From an uncultured Kiritimatiellota bacterium (GTDB lineage: Bacteria; Verrucomicrobiota; Kiritimatiellia; RFP12; UBA1067): a stretch of 64,000 nt of DNA. Positions within the stretch are counted from its first letter, which is position 1. Every line of letters starts with the position of its first letter. Position numbers and translations under genes: made by a program. Where the stretch lies: positions 71,465-135,464 of the forward strand of contig CAKTUI010000001.1 of NCBI GenBank assembly GCA_934621385.1. The letters are read 5' to 3'. Under the pieces are notes generated by a model. The model was not told where the DNA came from. It saw only the letters and a list, made by a program, of their open reading frames with translations, and ran no database searches. Below are positions 1-8,253 of this stretch, in pieces.

Positions 1-944
1 TGAAAAAGTTGGTTGCCTCTGTTTTCCTGTGGGCCTTTGTGGGCCTTTTTGCTTTTGATGTTTCGGCGGAGACGCGTGTTGACCGTCTGCGTTCAAAGAT
101 TGCGAGTGGCGATCGGTCGTATGTCTTCGTGACAATGCATCGCGGCGATTGGCGGAACTACCCCGAGAACTCGATTGATGCGATTCTCTCGTGCGTTCGT
201 CTCGGTGCGGATGTGGTCGAGTTGGATGTGGCGCGGACGAAGGACGGGCATTTTGTCCTTTCCCACGATGCGACCATTGACCGGGCGACAACGGGAAAGG
301 GACGCGTTGAGGACTTGACGCTGGCCGAGTTGCGTCAGTTCAAGCTTCGGGAAGGGTCAGGAGGGCCCGATGCCCCGGCGACGAAATATGATATTCTGAC
401 GCTTGAGGAGGCCCTTGAGGCGACGCGGGGAAAAATCCTCGTCAATATTGACAAGTTCATTTTCCATCCGAAGCAAATCCTTGATGTTGTGAAGGCGAAG
501 GGTTGCCTTCAGAATGTCATCGTCAAGTCCGATTGGCCGGTGGCAACCTTGCGGGGAATGATTGGCGAGGAATACTGGAAGATGATTCAGTCCGGCGAAC
601 TCATTTATATGCAGATATTGCGCTATCCGAAGAAGGCGGCGATTGCAGATGAGTGGTTTGCGCTGGAGCCACGTACGAACTCCGTTTACGAGTGCAACTT
701 CAGCGATGTGGCGAGCGAGCGGATTGCGACGACGCTTCAGGAGAAGTACCCGACGGTGCGCATTTGGATGAATACGCTCTGGGACTCACAGAGCAACGGC
801 CATTCCGATGCCTGGGGATTGAAGGGCGAACCGGAGATGGGCTGGGGTTGGTGCATTGACCAGGGCAAGGCGACCTTTATTCAGACGGATGCAGGTAAGG
901 AAGTCATTGACTATCTGACGAAGCAGAAACGTCGCGAGTTTTGA
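1..944 (+). CDS. Glycerophosphodiester phosphodiesterase-family secreted protein (5' end cut by one base)
   Basis: The reading frame is open from base 1, and the first two bases are TG, so the real ATG almost certainly has its A just outside the window, giving an N-terminus MKKLVASVF. The first ~20 residues form a signal peptide ending near VSA-E. GDPD-family metal and catalytic motifs are visible: HRGDWRNYPENS, then ELDVARTKDG and LSHD. This family cleaves glycerophosphodiesters to glycerol-3-phosphate and an alcohol; a secreted form would act in the periplasm or outside. The length of about 314 residues is normal. The C-terminal half has no other recognised domain. The phosphodiesterase fold is secure; the substrate is not, because related proteins are used on glycolipids and other phosphodiesters. 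Confidence 0.85.
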   Translation, partial: KKLVASVFLWAFVGLFAFDVSAETRVDRLRSKIASGDRSYVFVTMHRGDWRNYPENSIDAILSCVRLGADVVELDVARTKDGHFVLSHDATIDRATTGKGRVEDLTLAELRQFKLREGSGGPDAPATKYDILTLEEALEATRGKILVNIDKFIFHPKQILDVVKAKGCLQNVIVKSDWPVATLRGMIGEEYWKMIQSGELIYMQILRYPKKAAIADEWFALEPRTNSVYECNFSDVASERIATTLQEKYPTVRIWMNTLWDSQSNGHSDAWGLKGEPEMGWGWCIDQGKATFIQTDAGKEVIDYLTKQKRREF

Positions 945-1002
945 TGGATGTGGCGCACGGAGCCTGTGCGCGACCCTTTCTCAGTCGCTTGAAAGACTTG
1001 AA

Positions 1003-1668
1003 ATGAAGGTCTTTGTCCTGAATGGTTGGGCTGCCAGCCCGGAGGCATGGTCTCTTTGCCACTTTCATTTTGACGGCTTGTTCTCGTATGTGGACTCTCT
1101 TTCTGGTGCAACTCAAAGGACAATTGAGACGACGGAAGATGGGGTAATTCTTGTCGGCTGGTCGATGGGTGGAAGTTTTGCGCTTGAGATGGCACTTGCG
1201 TACCCTCAGAAGATTCGTGGACTTGTTCTCCTTGCGGCGACAGCCCGGATGATGGAGGAGAAGTCGACTGGGTGGCGCGGCATGAGTGAACGCCGCCGTC
1301 AGGCTCTCAAGAGGGGTCTTATCCTCACGGAGGGGCAGGGCTTTGGTGGCGTTGCAGAAGGAAAGCCTACGCCCTACGCAATTGGGAATGAAGCGGACTT
1401 GGATAGGGGCCTTGACTATCTTGCTCGTATTGACATTCGCAAAGCCTTGGACGCGGCGGCGCACGCGGGAGAATTTCGCTTTCCGGTTGCAATTCTCCAG
1501 GGAAATCGGGATTGCATCGTTCGTCCCGAGAATGCCGCGTTTCTCAAGTCTATCTTTTCTCAGGCAAAGGTCGAGTATTTCCCCGAGGCGGATCATCCGC
1601 TTCCCGTTGAGATTCCCGCTCAAGTCGATGCCGCCATTGCGGATATTCTTCGACAAGCGCGGGCTTGA
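1003..1668 (+). CDS. Alpha/beta hydrolase, BioH-like
   Basis: A 221-residue single-domain alpha/beta hydrolase. The nucleophile elbow GWSMGG lies near residue 54, the acid is probably Asp in GNRDCIV near 169, and the histidine is in EADHPLP near 198. The short, lid-poor layout and the opening VFLNGW-type strand resemble BioH (pimeloyl-ACP methyl ester esterase) and related small esterases. No biotin gene is adjacent, so the assignment to biotin synthesis is only a possibility. It lies 58 bp after the GDPD gene on the same strand and converges with the kinase operon, whose last gene ends 7 bp further on. No clear promoter or strong Shine-Dalgarno site was seen. Confidence 0.7.
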   Translation: MKVFVLNGWAASPEAWSLCHFHFDGLFSYVDSLSGATQRTIETTEDGVILVGWSMGGSFALEMALAYPQKIRGLVLLAATARMMEEKSTGWRGMSERRRQALKRGLILTEGQGFGGVAEGKPTPYAIGNEADLDRGLDYLARIDIRKALDAAAHAGEFRFPVAILQGNRDCIVRPENAAFLKSIFSQAKVEYFPEADHPLPVEIPAQVDAAIADILRQARA

Positions 1669-1674
1669 CGGACC

Positions 1675-2619
1675 TTATCGGGTTGCAAGGTTGATGGACG
1701 AGTTGCCGGGCGTTTCACGCGGATTGAAGGCAATGCCGTTCTCAACGTCTTTGCACATGGAGAAGACATCCTGCCAAGTGGAGAGGCGGTAGTCCCTGTT
1801 CTTGACGAGCATGGCCTCAAGAAGTTGGGCGAAGCCGAGCGAGAGTCCCGGTCGGTAAAGCCGAGGGTCGCGAGCCTGAGTTTCCTCGTCGCAGTGGGCA
1901 CGCATGGTCTGTTCGTTGTCCAGTCCGGGGAAAAGGACGCGTCCTGTTGCCAGATGGTAGAGCGTTGCTCCGAGTGAATAGATGTCCGTTCGACAGTCAA
2001 GCTCGACATCGCCGTAGACTTGTTCGGGCGAGATGTAGGCGGGCGTGCCTGTGACGTGTTCGGGAACTTCCTTGATGCCACCTTCCAAGTCCTTGAATTC
2101 GTAGGAGATGCCGAGGTCGGTGAGCTTGACGATGCCCTCCGTGTTGACCATGATGTTCTCGGGCTTGATGTCGCAGTGCACGAGACCAAAATCATTCCAC
2201 GCGTAGTCCAGCGCGGCGGCAACGGACTGGCAGATGAGAAGGCAATCCTCTTCCTTGATGTGTTGTTTGCGCTTCAGGAGATCGGCGAACGTGTAGCCAT
2301 CCACATACTCCATAATCAGGAACCAGTTGCCGTTCCCGTTGTTGAAGCCGTAGGCTTCGACGATACCGGGATGCCGCAAGGTTTCCATTGTGCGTTCCTC
2401 GGCCCGGAAGGCCCGGACGTCTTCGCCGTTGCCGGCGTATTCACGATTGAGAATTTTGACGGCGACAAGCCGTTGGTTTGCGATGTCCCAGGCTTTCCAG
2501 ACGGTGGACATTCCGCCCTCGCCGACTTTCTTGATAAGCTTAAGCCCCGGAATCTTCAGAATCCGGCTACGAATCGTCAACTGTTCAGTTGGATAGTCTG
2601 GAGTCAACTGATTTTCCAT
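1675..2619 (-). CDS. Hanks-type serine/threonine protein kinase
   Basis: A 314-residue cytosolic kinase with no transmembrane segment. The glycine loop GEGGMSTVWKAWD, the VAVKIL lysine, catalytic loop HCDIKPENIM, metal motif TDLG (DLG for DFG) and SPE (for APE) are all visible. The HCD in place of HRD makes it a non-RD kinase, which usually needs no activation-loop phosphorylation. The ATG at 2619 was chosen because it overlaps the 3' end of the response-regulator gene by 16 bp, which suggests translational coupling; longer upstream extensions would lie wholly inside that gene. It is the last gene of the hisC-paaK-sensor-regulator unit, so it may add a phospho-Ser/Thr layer to the two-component pathway (inference). 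Confidence 0.9.
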   Translation of the reverse strand: MENQLTPDYPTEQLTIRSRILKIPGLKLIKKVGEGGMSTVWKAWDIANQRLVAVKILNREYAGNGEDVRAFRAEERTMETLRHPGIVEAYGFNNGNGNWFLIMEYVDGYTFADLLKRKQHIKEEDCLLICQSVAAALDYAWNDFGLVHCDIKPENIMVNTEGIVKLTDLGISYEFKDLEGGIKEVPEHVTGTPAYISPEQVYGDVELDCRTDIYSLGATLYHLATGRVLFPGLDNEQTMRAHCDEETQARDPRLYRPGLSLGFAQLLEAMLVKNRDYRLSTWQDVFSMCKDVENGIAFNPRETPGNSSINLATR

Positions 2620-3998
2620 GCGTTCAATTTTCTGTGAAGGGTGCGGCGGGAGATGCCGAGGATCTCGGCCGCCTTTGATTTGTTGCCCTTGCAAGATTCC
2701 AGCACGGAGAGTATCTTCATCTTCTCGGTGTCTGCCAGTGAGGTTGCCGGTGTGGGCTGGATTGGTTGCATAGTGATCGAAATCGGCGCGGCAGTTGTTG
2801 ATGCCGCAGCCAATGGGGCAGGCGCGGGCGTTGCACGGATTTCCATCGGCACATCGTCCGCTGTCAGTTTCTCGCCCGTTGTGAGCACCACCATCTTCTC
2901 GATGACATTCCGTAGCTGCCGTACATTCCCGGGCCACGAGTAGTCCTCAAGAGCCTTCATCGCGTAGGCATCGATTCCCTTGACGTGACCGCCGTTTTCG
3001 GCGGAGAACTCTTTCAGGAAGCGTGAGACGAGAAGGGCAATGTCGCCGGGTCGGTCCTTAAGGGCCGGGAGGTGGATGTCGATGACATTCAGCCGGTAGT
3101 AGAGATCTTCGCGGAACTTACCCTCCGCAACATAGCGGGCCAAGTCGCGGTTTGTCGCCGCCACGATGCGGATGTCGGCCTTGATGTCCTCAGTGCCACC
3201 GACCCGCTGGAAGGTGCGCGTCTCAAGAACGCGCAGGAGCTTGACCTGAATGGATGGGTCGATTTCAGAGATTTCATCCAGAAAGAGCGTCCCTCCGTTC
3301 GCGGCCTCAAAGCGTCCGATCTTCTGGCGGATGGCATCCGTAAAGGCGCCTTTCTCATGTCCGAAGAGTTCCGATTCGAGCAGAGTCGACGAAAGCGCGG
3401 CACATTCGACGGCGACAAATGGCCCGTTGGCACGCGGCGAAAGTGTGTGGAGGGCGTGAGCGACCAGTTCCTTTCCTGTTCCGCTCGGGCCTTCGATGAG
3501 GACATTTGCCGACGAGGGTGCAGCCTGACGGATTAGATGGTAGACTTTCTGCATGGCCGGTGAGCGGCCCGTGAAGTCGGCGAGTCGGTCGTCAAGCTGA
3601 GACTTCAGGTCATTCACCTGGCGTTCGAGATTACCGGTGCGAATAGCCTTAGCCACGCGGAGTTCAAGCTGATCCAAGTCGGTGATGGGCTTCGTCAGGA
3701 AGTCGTCGGCCCCATCCTTCATTGCGGCAACGGCAAGATCGACCGTTCCATAGGCGGTGAGGAGCATACACGCGAGGCCCGGATTCACAGCCTTTGCCCG
3801 ACGAAGCAGCGAAATGCCGTCTTCGCCTGGCATTCGAATGTCGGAAATCATCAAGGCGAGATCGGCATTGGCCTTGATTGTCGCCATAGCCTGTTCGGCA
3901 TCGGCCGCTGTCAGGCATTCGTACTTGGACGAGAGGACTCGCGCCATCACATCCCGCGTCGGTTTTTCGTCATCGACAATCAGGATTTTCGTCTTCAT
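2604..3998 (-). CDS. NtrC-family sigma-54-dependent response regulator
   Basis: A 464-residue activator with three domains: a receiver (residues ~1-120, ILIVDDEKPTRD, phospho-acceptor in ISDIRMPG), a sigma-54 AAA+ domain (~145-375, Walker A GPSGTGKE, Walker B GGTLFLDEI) and a C-terminal Fis-type helix-turn-helix (KSKAAEILGISRRTLHRKL). The loop that normally reads GAFTGA and touches sigma-54 is GAFTDA here. It overlaps the sensor kinase gene by 4 bp, so the pair is a classic two-component system. The matching sigma factor gene rpoN lies at 17.3 kb. Targets are unknown; I did not find a convincing -24/-12 promoter in the window. Confidence 0.93.
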   Translation of the reverse strand: MKTKILIVDDEKPTRDVMARVLSSKYECLTAADAEQAMATIKANADLALMISDIRMPGEDGISLLRRAKAVNPGLACMLLTAYGTVDLAVAAMKDGADDFLTKPITDLDQLELRVAKAIRTGNLERQVNDLKSQLDDRLADFTGRSPAMQKVYHLIRQAAPSSANVLIEGPSGTGKELVAHALHTLSPRANGPFVAVECAALSSTLLESELFGHEKGAFTDAIRQKIGRFEAANGGTLFLDEISEIDPSIQVKLLRVLETRTFQRVGGTEDIKADIRIVAATNRDLARYVAEGKFREDLYYRLNVIDIHLPALKDRPGDIALLVSRFLKEFSAENGGHVKGIDAYAMKALEDYSWPGNVRQLRNVIEKMVVLTTGEKLTADDVPMEIRATPAPAPLAAASTTAAPISITMQPIQPTPATSLADTEKMKILSVLESCKGNKSKAAEILGISRRTLHRKLNAWKIS

Positions 3999-5053
3999 TT
4001 GAGCTCCCTGATTCGCCGCTCTATGCGCGGCAGTTTGACGGTGAAGGTCGTCCCCTCGCCAAGTTTTGATTCGACACCAATCGTGCCGCCGTGGTCGTGA
4101 ACGATGCGTGAGGAAATCATCAGTCCGAGTCCAGAACCGCGCTCCTTCGTCGTATGTCCAGCTTCAAAGAGGTGGGCGAGCTGCTCGGGCGACATTCCCT
4201 TGCCCGTGTCCTGGATGGCGACGGCGACATCCGTGTCATCGGATGAAATCGCAATTGAGATCGTGCCGCCGTCATGCATCGACTCCAAGGCATTCTTCAG
4301 GAGATTGAAGTAGACTTGTTCCATCTGGTTTGTGTCAAGCGCAACCGCAGGAAGGACGGACGGGACATCCAGAACAACGGAAATCTTGCGTTCCTCGAAC
4401 TGTTGCTTGAGCGCGGCAAGGCAGTTCTTCATCGGGTCGGCGACAGAGCCGGGGATGAGGTTCGGCTTGGTCGGCCGAAGGGCGGACAGGTAGCCGCGGA
4501 TAATGCCGTCGAGCCGGGCAATCTGCTGGCGGCAGGTCGCAATCATCTCCGGTTCCTTGACATCGGATCGCTGCATGAGCTGGAGATTGAGCGAAAGCGC
4601 GTTTAGGGGATTGCCAATCTCGTGGGCCAGCCCAGCGGCGAGACCCTTGACGGCTTCAGTTGCGCCAGCGCGGAGTTCCGCCTCTGTACGGGCTTTCTCG
4701 GCAGTCGTGTCGCTCAGGTAGACGAGCGTCCCGCCGTCCAGCGGAATCGTCTGCAGTTCCAGGATGCGCCGTTCGGGATAGGAGACCGTCATCTCGCGTC
4801 TCGACGTCTTCCCGAGTGGAATGTCCAAGGCGGGAAGGGCATCCTCGGGACTCATTCCAAGAAGCGTCCGAGCGGCGGGATTGCTCCTCACGATGCTACC
4901 GTTCTCATCGAGGACGATGATGCCGCGATTGATTGTCTCGAACAAGGTGTCCAGGAAGTCCACCTCATCCGAGATGAGCGCATACTGCTCACGAAGCCGG
5001 GAGGCATCGAGTTTGTCAATATGCTTGCGGACGCTCTGGAAGAAGCTCTTCAT
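3995..5053 (-). CDS. Cytosolic PAS-type sensor histidine kinase (NtrB-like)
   Basis: 352 residues, no transmembrane segments. An N-terminal helical stretch leads into a PAS-like domain (~40-115, GIIVLDENGSIVRSNPAA), followed by a HisKA dimerisation domain with the phospho-acceptor in AHEIGNPLNAL and a HATPase with N box NLLKNALESM, G1 DTGKGM and G2 GSGLGL. It should phosphorylate the adjacent NtrC-type regulator. Its start overlaps the stop of the aryl-CoA ligase gene by one base (TAATG) and its stop overlaps the regulator by 4 bp. Being soluble, it probably senses an intracellular signal through the PAS domain. The neighbouring ligase suggests aromatic acids or amino-acid-derived signals, but that is inference only. 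Confidence 0.92.
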   Translation of the reverse strand: MKSFFQSVRKHIDKLDASRLREQYALISDEVDFLDTLFETINRGIIVLDENGSIVRSNPAARTLLGMSPEDALPALDIPLGKTSRREMTVSYPERRILELQTIPLDGGTLVYLSDTTAEKARTEAELRAGATEAVKGLAAGLAHEIGNPLNALSLNLQLMQRSDVKEPEMIATCRQQIARLDGIIRGYLSALRPTKPNLIPGSVADPMKNCLAALKQQFEERKISVVLDVPSVLPAVALDTNQMEQVYFNLLKNALESMHDGGTISIAISSDDTDVAVAIQDTGKGMSPEQLAHLFEAGHTTKERGSGLGLMISSRIVHDHGGTIGVESKLGEGTTFTVKLPRIERRIRELK

Positions 5054-6354
5054 TATTTCTTGCGGTTGTCAATCACGCGCTTGATTTTGCCCTGGCTACG
5101 CGGGAGGGTGTTCGGTGCGCAGAGGGTAATCTTCGGGCTGAGTCCGATAATCTGGCGCACGGCGGCGAGCACGTTCTTGCGCAGCGTCTCCAGCGTGCGA
5201 ATGTCATCCGAGAAGGCCTCGGGCTGAAGTTCGACGCGGATTTCAAAGATGTCCATCGTGTTTGTTGAACTGAGGACAATCTGGTAGTGCGGCGCCATTT
5301 CGGGAATCTTCAGAAGGGCGGACTCGACCTGTCCGGGGAAGACGTTCACGCCGTGGATGATGAGCATGTCGTCGGAGCGGGACTTGATTCGGTCCATGAC
5401 GCGAATGGTGCGTCCGCAGGCGCACGTCTCGGTATGGAGGCGCGTCAAGTCACGCGTCCGATAGCGGACCATCGGCGTGCCGAAGCGGTCGAGGGTCGTG
5501 AAGACGAGTTCGCCTTCCGTGCCGTCGGGCAGGGGTTTGAGCGTCTCGGGGTCAATGATCTCCGGATAGTAGTGGTCCTCGAAGATGTGGAGACCGTGGC
5601 TATGTCCACAGTCGCCCGCCACGCCCGGACCCGAGATTTCGGTCAGACCGTAGATATCGTGGGCCGTGATGCCCGTCTCGCGCTCGATGGTTGCGCGCAT
5701 CTCGTCCGTCCAGGGTTCCGCGCCGAAGATGCCGTTCTTTAGGCAGGTGTCGCGGCGGAAGTCGATGCCAAGGCCCTTGGCGACTTCGATGACATGCAGG
5801 AACCAGCTCGGGGTGCAGGCGATGGCCGTCACCTTGAGGTCGCGCATGAGCATGAGTTGCTTCTCGGTGTTGCCAGCACCGGTCGGCAATACGGCACAGC
5901 CGAGCTTCTCGCCGCCGTAGTGCAGGCCGAGACCGCCCGTGAAAAGTCCGTAGCCGTAACTGACCTGCAGGACGTCCTCATCGGAAAGCCCGTACATCGC
6001 AAGACACCGTGCCGTCGCATCAGCCCAGACCTCGATATCGTTCATCGTGTTGGGAATGCAGATGGGCTTGCCCGTCGTGCCGGATGAGCAGTGGAAGCGG
6101 ACAATCTCCTTCATGGGCGAGGCAGTCAAGCCAATGGGGTACTCATCACGCAGGTCCGTCTTCTTCATGAAGGGGAGTTTCGCAATGTCGGCCAGCGTCA
6201 CGATGTCACGCGGCTTGACGCCCTTTTCGTCACACCGGCGACGGAAGAGGGGAACGCGCTCGTATTCGTAGGCGACGAGTTTCTGGAGTTTGGCGAGCTG
6301 GAGTTTGCCCAGTTCCTCGCGTGGCATGTAGTCCGGCTTAGAGAGAGAGTTCAT
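5053..6354 (-). CDS. paaK: Phenylacetate-CoA ligase family enzyme
   Basis: 433 residues, the usual PaaK length. The AMP-binding P-loop HCSSGTTGKPICIP, the YGLTE motif, and the C-terminal hinge region with a zinc-finger-like CACG and the GVNVFPGQVE segment match the PaaK branch of the acyl-adenylate family. The reaction is ATP-dependent thioesterification of phenylacetate or a related aryl acid. No aerobic paa ring-cleavage genes are present; in anaerobes such ligases often handle aryl acids from aromatic amino-acid fermentation. It overlaps hisC by 17 bp and the sensor kinase by 1 bp, so it is firmly inside the operon. The family call is strong; the exact substrate is not known. Confidence 0.9.
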   Translation of the reverse strand: MNSLSKPDYMPREELGKLQLAKLQKLVAYEYERVPLFRRRCDEKGVKPRDIVTLADIAKLPFMKKTDLRDEYPIGLTASPMKEIVRFHCSSGTTGKPICIPNTMNDIEVWADATARCLAMYGLSDEDVLQVSYGYGLFTGGLGLHYGGEKLGCAVLPTGAGNTEKQLMLMRDLKVTAIACTPSWFLHVIEVAKGLGIDFRRDTCLKNGIFGAEPWTDEMRATIERETGITAHDIYGLTEISGPGVAGDCGHSHGLHIFEDHYYPEIIDPETLKPLPDGTEGELVFTTLDRFGTPMVRYRTRDLTRLHTETCACGRTIRVMDRIKSRSDDMLIIHGVNVFPGQVESALLKIPEMAPHYQIVLSSTNTMDIFEIRVELQPEAFSDDIRTLETLRKNVLAAVRQIIGLSPKITLCAPNTLPRSQGKIKRVIDNRKK

Positions 6355-7387
6355 CGAGTGCCTTCAGGAGTTTGTTCATTTGAGGGTCGGTTCCAATCGT
6401 GATGCGCAGACGGTCGCCCGTCTTCGGACCCTTGAAGTAGCGCAGGTAGATTTGCCGTTCGCGGAGGGCATCGAAGAGTGCCTTCGCTTTCAGGGGCGCG
6501 GGCGGCTTCGCAAAGACGAAGTTCGATTCGCTGGTGGGTACATCCCAGCCGCGGCGAATGAGTTCTTTCGAGAAGCGCAGGCGCGTGGCGACAATCTTGG
6601 CCGCATTCCGGTGCATCCACTGGATGTCGTTCACGGCGGCAAGGGCCACGGCTTGTGCGAGAGCGTCCACATTATAGGAGTCCTTGACCTTGTAGAGCGC
6701 GGCAATTAGGTTCGTCGGGCCGATGCAATAGCCCACGCGAAGCCCTGCAAGCGAGAAGCTCTTCGAGAATGTGCGCATGACAATGAGGTTTCGGTTGCCG
6801 TGCGCGGTCGCAAGACTCATGCAGTTCGTCCGGGCAAAATCGGCGTAGGCCTCGTCCACAAGGACGACACCCTTGAAGTGCCGCGCAAACGCGGCGATTG
6901 TCTTCGGCTCGGTCAGCGTTCCCGTCGGCGCATTGGGGTTCGTCCAAAGGAAGAGAGCCGTCTTGGGGTCGAGGGCCGCCGGATTGACCGTCCCCGCAAA
7001 GCCCTCGCCGCCGGCAATCCACCTGACGTCGCGAATTGCCGCGAGCGTCTTGTAGAGCGAGTAGCTCGGGTCGAGCGAGGCGATGCACTCGTCGTTCTCA
7101 ACGAATGTCCGCGCCGCCAGGGCGAGGATTTCATCGGAACCGTTTCCAACGAAGACATTCTCCGGCTTTGTGTCGTTGAGTTTCGCAAGCGCGATGCGCA
7201 GGTCGGTGAAGTCGGGATCTGGGTAGCGTCTCAGGAAATCAAGGTCGAACCGTTCGAGGACGCGTGCACATTCCGGGGAAGGTGGGTACGGGTTCTCGTT
7301 CGTGTTGAGCTTGATGACGCTCTTTGCTTTCGGCTGCTCACCGGGCGTGTACGCCTTTAATTTGCGAACGTGTTGTGTTATTCTCAT
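6338..7387 (-). CDS. hisC: Histidinol-phosphate aminotransferase-like PLP enzyme
   Basis: 349 residues of fold-type I aminotransferase. It opens with the HisC-like KLNTNENPYPPSP, and has GNGSDEIL, the DEAYADF segment and the PLP lysine in SFSKSFSLAGLRVGY. HisC makes L-histidinol phosphate, and many homologues also act on aromatic amino acids. No other his gene is in the window. Its position directly before a PaaK-type ligase leaves open that it works on phenylalanine or tyrosine to give aryl keto acids rather than in histidine synthesis. Its start lies 50 bp inside the preceding lipoprotein gene, and its end overlaps paaK by 17 bp. Confidence 0.82.
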   Translation of the reverse strand: MRITQHVRKLKAYTPGEQPKAKSVIKLNTNENPYPPSPECARVLERFDLDFLRRYPDPDFTDLRIALAKLNDTKPENVFVGNGSDEILALAARTFVENDECIASLDPSYSLYKTLAAIRDVRWIAGGEGFAGTVNPAALDPKTALFLWTNPNAPTGTLTEPKTIAAFARHFKGVVLVDEAYADFARTNCMSLATAHGNRNLIVMRTFSKSFSLAGLRVGYCIGPTNLIAALYKVKDSYNVDALAQAVALAAVNDIQWMHRNAAKIVATRLRFSKELIRRGWDVPTSESNFVFAKPPAPLKAKALFDALRERQIYLRYFKGPKTGDRLRITIGTDPQMNKLLKALDELSL

Positions 7388-7760
7388 GGGAAGTCTTGGG
7401 CGGTTGCTCGTCGTTCACGAGTTCCGCACTTGTCTGACAGGAATAGCGGTTCAGCAGGAAGAGGTAGGTCGTGTCAGAGAAGCGGCTGGCGAGGTTCTCG
7501 ACGCGTGTTGCCCCCGCCTCCTTCCGTGCGCGGTCAAGCATCCTCATGTTGTTCTCAAGCGTGGCCGAGTTTTGGAAGGCGCGGCAGAGCACCTCGTTCG
7601 GCTCGTTCGGCTCGCCCGAGGCGAGGGGGATGCAGTAGAGGAGCATCCAGCAGGTGTTCTCGATGTCGACCATCTGGCGACCACCGGCATCCGACGAGCG
7701 GATGGTGGCGCATCCGGCGAGCAACGCGGCGGAAATGAGCGAGAAAAGTGCCTTTTTCAT
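7338..7760 (-). CDS. Small predicted lipoprotein, paralogue of its upstream neighbour
   Basis: 140 residues. The N-terminus MKKALFSLISAALLAGC has a lipobox (LLAGC), so the mature protein should be lipidated and probably anchored in an envelope membrane. The segment IENTCWMLLYCIPLASG resembles VVRNYGWYLFNCIPIGCG in the gene just upstream, which suggests a duplication. I recognise no family. It overlaps the upstream lipoprotein by 4 bp and runs 50 bp into hisC, so its C-terminal tail is encoded in sequence that also starts hisC. Function unknown. Confidence 0.72.
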   Translation of the reverse strand: MKKALFSLISAALLAGCATIRSSDAGGRQMVDIENTCWMLLYCIPLASGEPNEPNEVLCRAFQNSATLENNMRMLDRARKEAGATRVENLASRFSDTTYLFLLNRYSCQTSAELVNDEQPPKTSHENNTTRSQIKGVHAR

Positions 7761-8161
7761 TGCAGAACCCCCGAAAGCTGGACTTCACGGTAGGTGAGAA
7801 GATAGGGAATCGGAACCGTGACGGAATAGCCGATTGTCGGAATCATAAACATGACGTCCTCTTTCACGTCGTAGGCGAGTTCCGTCGGTTTTTTGCCGCG
7901 CAGCGCGGCATATTCGGTGAAAATGGTCTGGATCTTCTCCATTTCCACATCATCCCGGAAGAGAACAACGGGGAAAAGGGGATCTTCTGACGCATTTCCG
8001 CACCCGATTGGGATACAGTTGAAGAGATACCACCCGTAGTTGCGGACGACCAGATGGTCGCCGCTGCCATCGGGAACATGGGCCTTCTCGATGGAAAAGC
8101 ACCCTGTGAGACAAGTCGTCACACAGAAAGCGGAAAAAAGGATACAGGCCATCTTTTTCAT
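7757..8161 (-). CDS. Small predicted lipoprotein, first gene of the hisC-paaK-kinase unit
   Basis: 134 residues starting MKKMACILFSAFCVTTCLTGC, a lipoprotein signal with lipobox LTGC. An ATG six bases upstream is in frame, but the -10 box TATAAT ends right before it and predicts transcription starting exactly at the A of the ATG at 8161, so that start is preferred. A shared W-x-L-x-x-CIP motif links it to the next gene. No recognised domain. It is transcribed divergently from the M18 aminopeptidase gene. Confidence 0.75.
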   Translation of the reverse strand: MKKMACILFSAFCVTTCLTGCFSIEKAHVPDGSGDHLVVRNYGWYLFNCIPIGCGNASEDPLFPVVLFRDDVEMEKIQTIFTEYAALRGKKPTELAYDVKEDVMFMIPTIGYSVTVPIPYLLTYREVQLSGVLQ

Positions 8162-8167
8162 ACCCAT

Positions 8168-8196
8168 ATTATAGTATTTCTAGGGTCTCAGCACAA
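8168..8196 (-). promoter_or_regulatory. Promoter of the lipoprotein-hisC-paaK-kinase operon
   Basis: On the minus strand, -35 TTGTGC (8196-8191), a 17-bp spacer and a perfect -10 TATAAT (8173-8168). Counting seven bases past the -10 box puts +1 at 8161, the A of the start codon, which implies a leaderless message. Confidence 0.75.
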
Positions 8197-8217
8197 GGGG
8201 TGGAACTTTGTCCTCAA

Positions 8218-8246
8218 TTGAGCCAATAGACTGATTGTGCTATAAT
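8218..8246 (+). promoter_or_regulatory. Promoter of the M18 aminopeptidase gene
   Basis: -35 TTGAGC (8218-8223), 17-bp spacer, -10 TATAAT (8241-8246) with an upstream TGC extension. Predicted +1 is 8253, one base before the ATG, leaving no room for a Shine-Dalgarno site. Confidence 0.78.
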
Positions 8247-8253
8247 ACGCGGC

